From NCBI RefSeq assembly GCF_013373865.1, contig NC_050468.1, positions 27,298,774 to 27,362,773 of the forward strand: a stretch of 64,000 nt of DNA. Reading direction: 5' to 3'. This document shows positions 48,891-61,700 of this stretch, piece after piece. The position numbers were made by a program, and so were the translations under genes. Below the pieces are notes generated by a model, which had not been told where the DNA came from, did no database searches, and worked only from the letters and a program-made list of their open reading frames with translations. Each line of letters begins with the position of its first letter. Position 1 is the stretch's first letter. The DNA is from Monomorium pharaonis. Its lineage: Eukaryota > Arthropoda > Insecta > Hymenoptera > Formicidae.

Positions 48891-50130
48891 AGGATTATTA
48901 ATAGCTGGAGCGAAAAGCTGCGATAAGCGTCTGACATGACGTAGACGGTATTATTTCCAGCTCATAAACTGTGCTTTAGACAAATGGCGTGTAAATATAG
49001 TTCAGGGTCTGTTGCCGCGCGAAGACCCGGAGTCGAGAATAAGTCGCGCACTTATTAGCACAGATTGTACTTAGCCCACTTTCCCATAGCACAATGGCCT
49101 CGAATGGCTTCTCCTTGCGAGAGCTAGCAAAATTGTCTTACCTGTAACAGAAAGCGTGTCGTTTATCGTGCATTCTTCTTGGTTCTTGTATATATGTTTG
49201 ACGCGTTTCTCACAAGAAAAGCGCGGAATTGCTTTTCAGAAATATTGCGAGTAAAGAAGCAGAAAATTGAAATTGCAAACATTAAAAATTTTACACAATA
49301 TTGCTATCATGATATTTGAAAGTACAGTAGTTTCATTTTGTTGTTTCACTATCTAAAGAAGTTAATTAAATTTGCAATTACAGATGAACAGAGATAAACA
49401 TTAAATTTTTTAATTTTTTTTTATTATAAATAAAATTATTAATTTATTGTGTGAAAGATAAAATATTTAAAATTTATATAATAATACAAGTTTTAAAAGT
49501 TTGATGTACAAGAGATAAAATTAAGGTCTCGTCCATTCGAGCACGAATTTTTCTCTTTTATATAATAATTTAGCAAAAAAAAATCAATATATATGTTTAA
49601 TAAAAAATGATTTAATAAAAAATTATATTTTTTATCTTGCTTTACTAAAGATACATGAAAAAATAATAATCATATGGTTAGTCTAGTTCCTCGTTTTCAC
49701 GTAACTTAGGTGCGCGCCGAGTTTTAAGGAGTCGAAGTCAACGTCGAGCGGGACAAAGTTATCTGGTATACGCGAGAACGAGCTTCCATACGTCAACGAG
49801 AGTAACACCGATACACTCGGCACGTAAACACCGGAAAATAGACGAACCCATCTCGTCGCCGCTCATAAATTCTCAGTCGCCATGGCGGTAAACACGCGTC
49901 TCGGTAAATTGGGCATAAATATAATTTAAAGTTAGCCGATTTCGGTCACGTAATTCGAAATTACCGACGCGAGCTTGGGGCGTGCGAAAGGGCGAAAGGG
50001 TATGCTTATGTTACATAATCCTACCATGTGATTCCATGTGTGACAGCGACGGGACAATGTAATCCTTCGACTTTAAAGGCGAAACTTAATTCCTTTCCGC
50101 GGCATACGGTCTCCGATCGGGAACTTTTTG

Positions 50131-50175
<45 letters not shown>

Positions 50176-50420
50176 GTTCGTACTCGTCCTTTTCTTTGCA
50201 AAGCGAGTTCTCCTTTCTTCAATTTGCTGCATTATTCATGGAACCGGGCAATTACAATTTCCCCGAGCTCGGTCGTGCGAAAGAGAATTAAAAGCGGTCT
50301 GGGTTTCATCGAGTCGCCGATTGGTTTGGATCGACGTGCAAATTAATGGCTGTGTTAGCAATTCCGCAAAAAGACACGGAAAGATACGATGATAGAGTGT
50401 TTGCGCGCATAACCGCGTAA
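48891..50420. promoter_or_regulatory. GC-elevated islands, presumed regulatory
   Basis: 48890-49250 and 49690-50400 have balanced composition and many CGCG/TCGA motifs. A (CT)n tract at 50132-50165 sits in the second. No exon supported. Confidence 0.3.
50132..50165. repeat. (CT)n microsatellite
   Basis: About 16 CT units. Confidence 0.95.
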
Positions 50421-51130
50421 ATAACATTATACAGAAATTATGAACAGAAATAATTGTAATAATACGAAGTAAAAATTTATTTGATATATAAGCAAACAAC
50501 TCGTATAAAAAACGTACATCCTATATATTATATAATTTAACTTTTTATTAAAATATAAAGAGATAAATAAACATTATTACATTCTATTATAACTTATGTG
50601 TATCAAACAAAAAAACAGTATGCAGAAAATGCTTCAAAATTATTAGTAATAAAAAAGCTTTTTTAACAAAAAATTTATTAATTTTATAAATGATATATTA
50701 TAGTACATATATGTACTATAAGAATTATATTATAGTGGTTTTGAGGGTTTAAACATTAATTAAAATTCTTTTATTAATTTTGTTCATTTATTTGGGATTT
50801 AAAGTAAAAGTTTTACTTACTTATTTGTATAATGTTATTTTTATTTTTAATATTATTATTAATTTTACCTGATTTTTCACAACATTATTTTATATTGAGT
50901 TATTACATATATTTTGTTCTTTATTTTGCTTTTAATGTGCACTGATCTATAACCTTTATATCATTCTAGATAATCATTTGGGCTGCATCGTTTCTCTTGA
51001 AGAATATGTATTAAGAAAGCTATGTAAACTGCTAATGAACAATTATAAAAGAGTAACTTTTCTACACATAATTCAAGATGAGCCTCATTTAACAATGACA
51101 AATCTATCAAAAACAGTTATATGATTGGAC
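50421..51130. other. AT-rich spacer
   Basis: No feature seen. Confidence 0.4.
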
Positions 51131-51476
51131 TAATTATGCCGAAAAGTTTGTGACAACACAAAAGTGCCCATAATGAGCAAAGCTCGTCAGAACGAGGATC
51201 GCATCATCAATCGTCGTACAATGCTAATCTACCAGAAAAAATCCGTTTTTTTTCAAGTCGGGGCACGGCGCAAATTGGGAGGGCTGTTTAAATTTTGGAA
51301 GATATAATATCTCCCACGAAAATGACGCAGGCCATGATATAGCATTAGGCGAAGGAGACAGGACTCGTGCGTCGATTTATGCGCCCGCCGCCCGATTCTA
51401 AGAATTCTTGGGCTTCGATGTCCGAAACTTGTCTCAGTACTTGGATTGATTTAAGAATGAGACACGTCGCGGTATT

Positions 51477-51761
51477 ATGGGACACTTCGGGAACTGTTTA
51501 GACGGCTTATCTAAGCGGACGTCGAAGAGGTCCTGCGAGAAAGCGTCGCGGCGCCTGAGATCACTGATCGCCAAGGCCAGAAGGTGGGGTCTGTCGACCG
51601 AGGAGGTCGTCGAGTTGCCGACGATAAAGAGGCTGGTGCCGAACCGCGTCACCTCGAGCTCGACCACATGGACGACCCTGGCTATGATTGCTCTTGCCTT
51701 GGGCGGCAGTATGGTCCTGGCATACATCTGCGCGCCTTGTATCACGAGAAACAGAACGTGA
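51477..51761 (+). CDS. Candidate small tail-anchored membrane protein (94 aa)
   Basis: Single open frame ATG to TGA in the middle of the gene desert. The start has A at -3 and G at +4. By hand count about 72 of 94 codons end in G or C, far above the surrounding DNA and similar to the zinc-finger gene, a sign of coding selection. The protein begins MGHFGNCLDGLSKRTSKRSC, has a basic helix-like part (RRLRSLIAKARRWGLSTEEV), then one hydrophobic segment near the C-terminus (TLAMIALALGGSMVLAYI, about residues 67-84) and a short tail CAPCITRNRT. Topology would be tail-anchored, or it could be the first exon of a type II protein if the AAC|GTGAAG at its end is a donor. I recognise no family. The minus strand is also open over the same stretch (51434-51745), so strand is not fully settled. 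Confidence 0.45.
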   Translation: MGHFGNCLDGLSKRTSKRSCEKASRRLRSLIAKARRWGLSTEEVVELPTIKRLVPNRVTSSSTTWTTLAMIALALGGSMVLAYICAPCITRNRT

Positions 51762-53646
51762 AGCCGATGCAGACCTGATGATACGAAGTACTTGCTAGAA
51801 AGAAGACCATTGCCAAAAAAAGGTAATTAATTATTCCAATTTTTTTTAAATAATAAAACGTTTTTTAAATAAAAATTAATTTAATGAAAAAAATAACATT
51901 GTAACACACATCAGAATATTTAAAAAATAAATTGATTTTGTTGAAATTGCTCGAACCAAGCATTATAATTTTATTATAAAACTATGATTCTTGGTTTTTT
52001 AAATAAAAATTATAGTCTATTTAATTTTAATTTTTTTTAAGTAAGCAAACACTTTGAATACAAAGGTATTTTAAACGATGCATGTCAAGTCGTAAAATAA
52101 TTCGGCGCGCATATTGTGTTAAAATTTATATTACACACATTGACATTAAAGTTTTAGTTTCTTAAAATGTATATATTATAAATTTTTTATTATAAACTAT
52201 AATCCTTTTTATTAAATGAAATTAATAAAACTGTTGTTTTATATATTTATGATAAAAAATTGCGAACTTAAAATCAAAACACAATAATATACGTTTATTT
52301 TAATTTATTTCTTATTACTTATATTTATTGATATTTTTTTTCCTTATTTCTCAAATATAACAACAACATTATTATCAAATCCAGCATCTGCAAATTACTG
52401 TTATATTATTATTACATTACAGCAAAAAAAAATTTTTATTTTTTGCAATGCAATAATCTGTCACAAAAATTAATATAACCCGAGAAAAAATAGACATTAA
52501 TATGATCAGATGTAAATATGCATGATTAGATATGAAAAGATCTAATAATATATGATCATATATAATTAAATTCGAAAATTGGCGCGATATGATCATGTAT
52601 AAATTATAAAAATACATAATTAGATGTAAAAAGATTTAACAATATATGTATTTTATATGATCATGTATAATATTTATTATATAATTATATAAAAACATAT
52701 ATTATTAGATATTTTTATATCTAATTATATACTTTTATGATTATATATGATCATATTGCGCCAAATTTCGGATTTGATTATATATGCTTATATCTTTTTA
52801 TATCTAATTATTCATATTTACATCTGATCATATTAATGTTTATTTAGATTATATATAATTATATATTATTAGATCTTTTTGTATCTATAAATTATATATT
52901 TTTACATCTGATTATACTAATATCCATTTTTTCTCGGGAATATTAAAATATCTTGCAATAATAAACCTTATATATATGTATCTCATACGTTTATTTGATG
53001 TATTATTAAATCAATCAAAGAAATAAGTCTTACTGAAAGATATAAGAACAAAAACGGAAATAATTACGTAGTTGTAAAAAAAATTTTAAAAAGTAAAACA
53101 TCTAAAATATCTGTAAAAATTATACTTGTTAAATAACTAGAGAGGGACACATTTCAAAAGAATCTCTTCTCAAACTTTCAGAATATGGAGTAAATGTCGT
53201 TATACAATCTTTTGTTATAGTATATTCATATATTCATCTACCACCATCGTGATAAAATATGATATTAACAAAAAGATAATCATTAAAAATGTAAGATAAA
53301 TACTGATAGCTATTTTTCATATTTTTGAAAAATAATCTTGCAGGAGAATATCGTATTTCAGAATAATCACCATCGTGAATTAACTTTTAATTTAAAGCAT
53401 TACGGAAGAAAACTTTTATTTTTTATACTTTTGTAGCTATTGAAAAACTTTCATTAACAGTAAAGTTATGTATTAAAAGTATATATGATAAACGTGATAC
53501 TATTTATTGATAGCTATTACATCCGCATCATGTTTGTCACGTATATATTTACGACTGATATGGTACTTATGACCGGAAACAATATATTATAAAGTAGAAT
53601 GCAAGATGCCACATGTTAAAAATTACATTAGATTTTTATTTTTATA
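51762..53646. other. AT-rich desert
   Basis: Contains the large fold-back at 52479-52938; otherwise no feature supported. Confidence 0.4.
52479..52938. repeat. CCCGAGAAAAAAT-ended fold-back element (long copy)
   Basis: 460-bp inverted repeat with ends CCCGAGAAAAAATAGACATT and ATATCCATTTTTTCTCGGG. Long imperfect arms full of TATGATCA and TAATTAGAT motifs; inner ATTGGCGCGATATGATCAT pairs with ATGATCATATTGCGCCAAAT. Related to 25583-25725. Confidence 0.75.
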
Positions 53647-55043
53647 CTAGCTATGTTCTGCCACGCGTTGCTGTGGCTCTCTATTCTTATGCTACGTTTT
53701 TTTCAAATTTTCTTTGCTTGTTTAACGTTCAAGAGCTTTGCTTTACTGTTGCTCTTTTTATTTTATTTTTGAATAAGCATTTATCTATCTTTAATAAATC
53801 TAATATTCATTTATTCACGTACTTCTAACTTTTTTTTCTAAAAGCTGCCATGAATTTAGAAATCCATTCAAAAGACTGTTTTAAATAAGTTCCTTTTTTT
53901 TAATAAAATAACAGCCACCTTTATTTTTCTTATTATCTTAATTTAAACACAATAGAAACATTCTTTGCCTCTCCCGGTCTCTTCCCGTCTCTCCCCGTCT
54001 CTCCCCGTCACTCCTGGTCTTTCCCCGTCTCTCCCGGTCTCTACCGGTCTCTTCCGGTCTCTCCCTGTCTCTCCCAGTTTCTCCTCGTCTCTCCCCGTCT
54101 CTCCCAATCTCTCCCGGTCTCTCCCGGTCTCATTTCTTCTCTCCCGGTCTCTCCCCGTCTCTCCCCGTCTCTCCCGGTCTCTCCCGGTCTCTCCCGGTCT
54201 CTCCCGATCTCTCCCCGTCTCTCCCCGTCTCTCCCCGTCTCTCCCCGTCTCTCCCCGTCTCTCCCCGTCTCTCCCCGTCTCTCCCGATCTCTCCCCGTCT
54301 CTCCCCGTCTCTCCCCGTCTCTCCCCGTCTCTCCCCGTCTCTCCCGATCTCTCCCCGTCTCTCCCGATCTCTCCCCGTCTCTCCCCGTCTCTCCCGGTCT
54401 CTCCCCGTCTCTCCCCGTCTCTCCCGGTCTCTTCCCGTCTCTTCCGGTCTCTCCTCGTCTTTCCCGGTCTCTCCCCGTCTCTCCCAATCTCTCCCGGTCT
54501 CTCCCCGTCTCTCCCCGTCTCTCCCGGTCTCTCCCGGTTTCTCCCCGTCTCTCCCCGTCTCTCCCGGTCTCTCCCGGTTTCTCCCGGTCTGTCCCGGTCT
54601 CTCCCCGTCTCTCCCCGTCTCTCCCGGTCTCTTCCCGTCTCTTCCGGTCTCTCCTCGTCTTTCCCGGTCTCTCCCCGTCTCTCCCAATCTCTCCCGGTCT
54701 CTCCCGGTCTCATTCCTTCTCTCCCCGTCTCTCCCCGTCTCTCCCGGTCTCTCCCGGTCTCTCCCGGTCTCTCCCGGTCTCTCCCCGTCTCTCCCCGTCT
54801 CTCCCCGTCTCTCCCAGTCTCTCCCCGTCTCTCCCGGTCTCTCTCCGTCTCTCCCCGTCTCTCCCGGTCTCTCCCCGTCTCTCCCGGTCTCATCTCGTCT
54901 CTCCCGGTCTCTCCCCGTCTCTCCCCGTCTCTCCCGGTCTCTTCCCGTCTCTTCCGGTCTCTCCTCGTCTTTCCCGATCTCTCCTCGTTTCTCTCCGTCT
55001 TTCCCGGTCTCTCCCCGTCTCTCCCGGTCTCTCCCGGTCTCTT
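53647..55043 (-). mobile_element. Helitron, non-autonomous, 5'-truncated copy with minisatellite
   Basis: Minus-strand element ending CAGAACATAGCTAG followed by T. Its 320-bp 3' part (53647-53966) matches the element at 62578-63573 almost base for base in inverse orientation, and the same minisatellite follows. Right of the array the sequence no longer matches the other copy's 5' part, so the TC end is missing or replaced. No transposase or helicase frame. Confidence 0.8.
53970..55042. repeat. 10-bp minisatellite, about 107 units
   Basis: CTCCCSGTCT units (GGGAGAGACS on the minus strand) without interruption. Variant units recur in blocks: the series from 54401 to 54500 is repeated at 54601-54700, a 20-unit period, and partly again near 54930. 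Because 10 is not a multiple of 3 and the unit has no stop, all frames stay open; the long open frames here are artefacts. Confidence 0.98.
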
Positions 55044-55489
55044 AGAAAGCTTTACTAATTATGGAGCGTAAATCAAATATAAAGGAACAGTGAATCTATA
55101 TAATGAGAGTGTTAAAAGCGTATAAATGAAACCTCTAAGAGACACAAATTGAAACATTGGAATATAAAGAAAGTGGAGATTAAGACAATACATATTGCAC
55201 TTATCGAAACAATATAACATATTAACAATACTCAAAAATTATAAAAAATGACATCTGTTCTTTATTTTTTTACGAACAGAGCAAAAATAAATCTTTTCAT
55301 AAGTTATTTCACATGCAGCTATTTTACATATGTAAAAATCAGTAAAAAATTTTAAAATTTTATGTTTAATTATAAAAATATAAATTAACTATACATGTTT
55401 TATTCTTCTGACGACATCTATTAAACTTATAACAAATATGTATGCATAAACATGAAGTATTATTCATGGATCATCACGAAGTGTTAGGT

Positions 55490-55565
55490 TGCGTACGATC
55501 TTTTTGAAGTCAAGCAACGTCGACGGTAGTTAACAGTTGGATGGGTGACCGTTGTCTCGGGCGTA
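55490..55565 (+). pseudogene. 5S rRNA-derived relic (SINE3-like or 5S pseudogene)
   Basis: GAAGTCAAGCAACGTCG followed by GGATGGGTGACCG at the correct spacing matches the internal promoter (A box and C box) of eukaryotic 5S rRNA. Upstream CGTACGATCTTTTT is a worn version of the preceding 5S part. The 5' and 3' ends of 5S are not recognisable, so it is not a working gene. Confidence 0.65.
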
Positions 55566-56884
55566 TAAATTAAACATGTTCTAACAGATACGACTGTAGC
55601 TTGGCTGAAACATGTATAGTCTACTCCCCTAAATTATCATAGAAATTAAGCGATGCTAGACTGGTGAGGTTGAATTTATGAAAATTATTGAATAATGCAA
55701 CCAATTTTTTGCTCTTAAAACCTTAAGCAAATGTTTAGTAAATATTTAAAAAAGAATTTGATTAAACGTTAAATAAATGTTTATTAAATAACAAAAGAAT
55801 ATCTTTTTTAATGTAAAATAAATATTTTTTTTATGAGAAAAAGGGGACTTATCCTATTATTTAAATGTTTTTTAAAATGTTTCTAAAAATGTTTCTCAAA
55901 TATTAACAAAAATATTTTTTAAACATCATTATGCTCATTGGGTTATCTCACTTAATCTTTCACACTAGATAATTTTTGCTATAGTTGCAATATTATTTTT
56001 TTGCAGAGGATGACAGCAGTTGCAGGAATATTTATATTTTTATATTTTTTTCAGACAGTATAAATATTTAAAAGTTTAAATAAATTTTTGTAAAAAAAGA
56101 AAGCAAGGATAAATAGTACATACAATAATTGCTGAATCTCAAGTAGTTTTATTCGTCAAATATAAAATGACAATTTATTTTTCTTTTCTCCACTATTATT
56201 TTTATTAAGATTAAGGAAATAATAAATTATGAGTTAAATGTAAATTAATATTAATAAAATTAAACTTTACAAGCAAGGAAGTAATGTCTACGTATGTTCT
56301 TGCTCATAATAGTAACACATAATCCGCCATATTTTGTCATACTTGTAAGATTAGAAATTAAAACATTAATTATAATCTCCGAAATTTTTCGACTTAACTA
56401 CGTGAATTATCGTAAGCAATAGTAAGTAATTTTTATGCATTTTTATGCATTTGTGAAAAGCATAAACTTTTGAGATTATACTTCTACATTGCATGTTTTG
56501 ATTTAAAAAAATAATATTTTATTTTATAGAATAACATAGCAGTATATATAAAATTAAACTTTTTATTTTGATCATTCTAGATTCTAATAATAACTGATTT
56601 TTAATATTTATGTTAAGAGCGGCACAACAGAAATTTATTACGATGCATAAATGCATGGCAATTTAATTAATAATGGCTTTAATTAATTTATCAAAGAAAA
56701 TAAACGATAAATTCTAGGTAAAGCAATTGTGTTAGAAACGGTATTATTCGTTTGAAACAAATTGTGAACACATAAATTCAATATGACAATTGACTTTATT
56801 CACGTCTTTTATTGTTTTCTGCACCGTATACGGCTTTACATACAATGTACCTTTTATGTTAATTAACTTTTTATATTAATTTTA

Positions 56885-56982
56885 TATTAATACAATTTTT
56901 ATTTTAATTACATTGAACAATTATATATATATATATATATTTTATATGTATATATATAATTGTTTAGTGTAATTAAAATAAA
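56885..56982. repeat. AT-rich hairpin
   Basis: TTTTTATTTTAATTACATTG and its near-inverse TAGTGTAATTAAAATAAAAA flank a TA-rich centre with ACAATTATATAT and ATATATAATTGT. Stem about 45 bp. Confidence 0.65.
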
Positions 56983-57280
56983 AAGTATATAAAATATATA
57001 ATACAGTTATAAAGATAAGGCCTACAAACAATATCATAGCAGATTTTAATACTTAATAATATATATGTAATTTTATATATTTTTTGCATATGATTTTTTT
57101 ATAATAATACATTATCTAGTTCTTCAAAACTACGCGCCCTTATTTTTGATCTTGAAACGCAGTTTTCTAATTAAACCAGAATAATATCATAATATTAAAC
57201 CAATAATAAACTTTTAATAATACTAGTTACGAAACATCTAATTATGATCTCTCATTTTTTCTTGACGTTATTCCAATTTC

Positions 57281-58760
57281 GAATTTCCGATTTCGGGTAT
57301 CCGTCGGTTATACAAGAAGAATAAGCGAGGGAGTTTTCGACAACACCGGCGTGCAAAATGCAGATCAGCGCGTACACGCCGGATACCAGTGGCCGAAATA
57401 TTTTGCGGGCGCATGCGTCTTGAGTTTTTCATGATTTTCATAATAATACCGGCCTTTACTGGCGCGACCGCGTTTGTTCACGCATCGCCGCGCCGCTGCG
57501 TATGGGCGATAAAACCGTTCATTAATTAGCTCGCGCAAAAAGCAGCGTTATTTATATCGCCGGACAAGAGCTTTCTCTTTCCCCCCCCCCACCCCTCTCT
57601 TTGTTCCCGCGTTCGCGTGTGTGCGACGTGTGCGTCCCTCTAGTTTTTTCTTCCGCTCAAAGTTGTACAAACGACGACGACAAAGACGACGCGCGACGCG
57701 CCTTCGGGGTGGTCGTACGCGCCGCGCTAATTAAAATGCCCAAAGTATCGTTTGTCATACGGGCGCCGATTAGCCACGCCGTTGCTCGCTCGTAAATTTC
57801 TAATTTGCGCAACACCGGCGGAGGAGGGGGGGGGGGATTTGTTCGCGCGAATGCAGCACCACGCGCGATCGAGCATCGGCGGCGGCAGCGTGCACAGTTA
57901 CAATACCTCGCCGCGCGATACGCCGGCGGGTTAACGCCGTGTTTCAATTATTTTACAGGCCGGCGAATTTACATAACGGTATAGCCCCCGGGTTTATTAC
58001 ATATATCGGCATCAATTAGTTAAAACGCATCGACCTCTGTGCTCCGAAGTGAGCGGAGGATCGCGTTGCGCCGCGCCGCGCGCACTATCGTCTGCTGGGG
58101 ATTGGAGAATAGATCGCGTCGTGTTTTTCGCCGTGTCGACTGCAGTTGTCGGGTTGACTTTCTGTTGTTACTTCTCGAGTCCGCGGAGTTAAAGCGAGCG
58201 GAAAACGGAGAGACCTCTGCACGCCGCGTGCGTCATCCCGACGTCGAACTAATTAGGACGCTGTTTTCTTCGCCGGGCGCAAAATAAACGCCGTTGGTGT
58301 CGTGTCACTATGTGTGCTCTTACTTTGCTACAAAGGACGAATTAAAATTTTTAGAGGAACCGTTAGAATGCGTGATCTCGATTAAGCGCCGGAATGCACG
58401 ACGGAGATTCATTAAAGTTAGAAGCATTTATTATTGCCACTTATTAAGCGGCCTGCACTTATTGTAACGATGACTCGTGTTATTTATGGCATATTATGTT
58501 AATTCCCTGTTTCGCATAAACTACGGAAGCTTACTAAGTAGCCATGTATATTCATATGCGAACGTACGCCAAAACTTACTAACCCTGTTTAATGCCGAAA
58601 TATTGTCGAGGATTTACATGTGGGCTCTAATGAGCAGATTGGATCTAATTCTTTGACTTATCGCCTTACTATAAATTTTAACAGTCGTCGGACGAGCCAC
58701 GCGTAGATTTAAGAAATATTCGTATATTTTAGAAGGAATTACGTGCCTGTAAATATATGT
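57281..58760. promoter_or_regulatory. Large CpG-rich island, presumed promoter or enhancer
   Basis: 57280-58480 is the longest GC-rich block of the desert, with C and G homopolymers (near 57582 and 57827) and many CGCGCG motifs. Open frames of 60-96 codons on both strands have no domain. It may be the promoter or first exon of a gene continuing beyond the window. Confidence 0.35.
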
Positions 58761-61700
58761 AATATTTGGATATTAGATTTTATTTAAACATATTATTTTC
58801 ATAACTAGTAAACGATAAAAAACCATTAATATTCTTAAATTTAAGTTAATATTTGTGCTAAAGAAAACTTTAAGTTGAAACCTCGTACGTTGTCCGTTTA
58901 ATGTATATTAAAGACATATTTTTATATGTCTGTCTTTAAATAAATAAAAAATACAATCTCTAATTTTATTTGTTGAAAAAAACTCTTCTTTTTGTTGCAG
59001 ATCGTTGATGTGACGAGCTAAATAACAAAAGCGGAAAAATAATGAAGGTATTGAACAGATGAAGTATATATAATATATACATATATAAATATTCATAAAA
59101 ATACTTATAAGATCTATGTAATTTTAAAATGTAAAATAAAAGTAAATTTGCGAATGTTAACGCAAAAAATGTCGCAATATCATTTATTGTGCAATTCAGA
59201 TAATTGCATGTGTATTGCGAAAGAAAAAGCAAGACAAGTATTTGAAACATGTTTTTTATATAAGAAACTCAAGTATTTAAGAACAGTGTAACATAATGAC
59301 GAAAATTTCTTAAAATAGTATAATACTGTAAAACGAATTTATTATTTTTATTAATTATTATTCAAAGAATTTTAAGCATTAAAAATGTGAAAAAAATTGA
59401 AAATTGAAGTTTTGATTAACCGAATATTATAGATATGTTTAAACACACATCATTGCTTCGCATAAACTTATATTTAAAGATTATAATAATCTAATATTTT
59501 ACGATATCTATATATCTTCAGATTTTTGGTGCGCAAAACATATACAACATTAATTATATGTATACGTCAAAAGCGATCATTTATTTAATGTGAAGGACAA
59601 ATTAAATTGTGCATCGTAACTTATACACTAAGATTATTGCTCAAGCATAAGACTAATTCTCAAATAAAGTACATCGATTAAACTTGTAAATTTTACTTTT
59701 TTATAAGAGCAAGTGAATGTTTAGTGATATATGTGGTGATAATTCGAATTACACTGTATCGATTACCGAATAAGAAATAAACATTTGAAATTGTTATATT
59801 TTTGCAATATTTTTGGTATAATTTTTATTGTAATTATAGATGGTTCCAGGAGAAACTGGCAACTATATTACAACGAAAAGATCGATATGGATATATATCT
59901 ACTTTAAATATAAAGTGAAAGCGGATAATATGGAATAGAGCCTTATTTTTTTAAAGAAAGCATTATAATCATGCAGGCAGCAATCGTTGCAAGTTGTTAC
60001 AATTATTGCAAAACATGCTGTAATGAACGGATTCGTAAATTCATTTTTTATTTATTTTAAATTTATTTCTTATGTTAAATAATTTTTATTTTATATAAAT
60101 TGTGATTTTTAATTATTTAAATATGAACATTTTCATACTTGTTGTAAATAATAATATTTATTATATATATAAATAGTAATATTTATTTTACATATCTACT
60201 AATAATAATTTAAAAATTAATTTAATATTTTTTGTTGCAATAAAATTATTTTACTTTTCTCATAACTTTGTATAGTAAAGATATAAACTAGTTTTTAATC
60301 AATTTGCATAAATAAGTCCGCGTTTTATTTCTTGTGTTATCTATTACTGTTTCTAAAATTTGATCTGTATATTTTTACTTTTTAGTTCACACTTGATTTT
60401 ACTTTAAAAATTTTTTTAATACTAAATTTAAACTTATGATTAAATTTTTGAGGTACCTACTAATAACAATCAATATATTCTTAATATATATTGTTAAGAG
60501 TCCCACATAAATTATAATTAAGTTCTACATGTTTATCGGAATAATATTGATTCAAAAACGTTATTCCATATTATCTATCTGCTTTTTCTTATATTAAAGC
60601 ACACATAATTATAATTTAAACAATGTATTTTATCAATATTAATTAATTGTAATTTTACATTAACTTATTATATAATTTATTAGTTGTTGTCCAACGTTCC
60701 TCATAAAGCAAAATAGTTTATACAACTTAGATCTTTAAGAGAAATAAAACTTAAACAAAATTATTACAGTTTATGTAGTGTATATAATGTAAATTTAACA
60801 ACCTACGATTTTTTGTTCTATTCAATGTTCTAGCAATATTTTATTTCAGAAGAACGTTGTACATTACAATTTGATGTCACTAATAGTAGAAATGGCGCAC
60901 TTAATTTTAATATTTGAGGCATTAATATTTGTTAATTAATAATATCAAAGTATAGCAAATGTAAATATTATTGGAAATAAATATTTAAAAATTAATTTAA
61001 TATTTTAAATGTACTTATTGCATTTTACATTTTACTTAAAATTCAAATCAATTAAAAAAAACTAGATGTAGAAGTCTTTATTATCTCGGATTCAGAAAAC
61101 ACATGACATAATTTATAAAGTTTATATTTGATTCCTAAATTTATTGTAGCAAGAAAACCTTCGCAAATTATGGATTTACGTCATTCCTGTCGTGAATTTT
61201 TAATTCATAAAGGATTAAATTTCTCAAACGGTACGTCGCATCAGATACTTCAGTGTATTGGATGACATAATAAATGTAATATGGATGTAGCAGTACCATT
61301 TGCAATAGCTGCTACATTTTAATTCTACTGTACAAGCTATTAAATGGCTGTAAGACTATCATTAGTTTAACGTGGGAAGAGGATAGCTACGCAGTTGAAA
61401 AGGATATGATAACATCCTCGGATCTCACTTTCTGATGCTTTATCACGTTGTTTTATGAATTAATAAAATTAACACTATGTTTGTATATAATAAAGTAATT
61501 ATACATTGCATTGATACAGCAAATAATTGATCTCGCAAGTCTATTGTGACAAACGATAAAATACAAACTAATACCTCTTTTTTACTAAAGTAATTTCAAG
61601 AATTAAAAACGGAGTGGCAAGAAAAATATTGGAATCGTCAAATTTGAAGATAATTGTGAATGAAAATATCAATTTCTTTTATTTTCGTTCGACATAATTT

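Larger units (their letters stand above)
55044..57280. other. AT-rich desert
   Basis: Contains the 5S-like relic and an AT-rich hairpin; no gene. Confidence 0.4.

Noticed and set aside
53943..55071. Open frames of 148-368 codons on both strands, repetitive Ser-Leu-Pro-Val or Gly-Glu-Thr-Gly-Arg proteins
   Set aside because: They are the translation of a stop-free 10-bp minisatellite, open in every frame, inside a Helitron.
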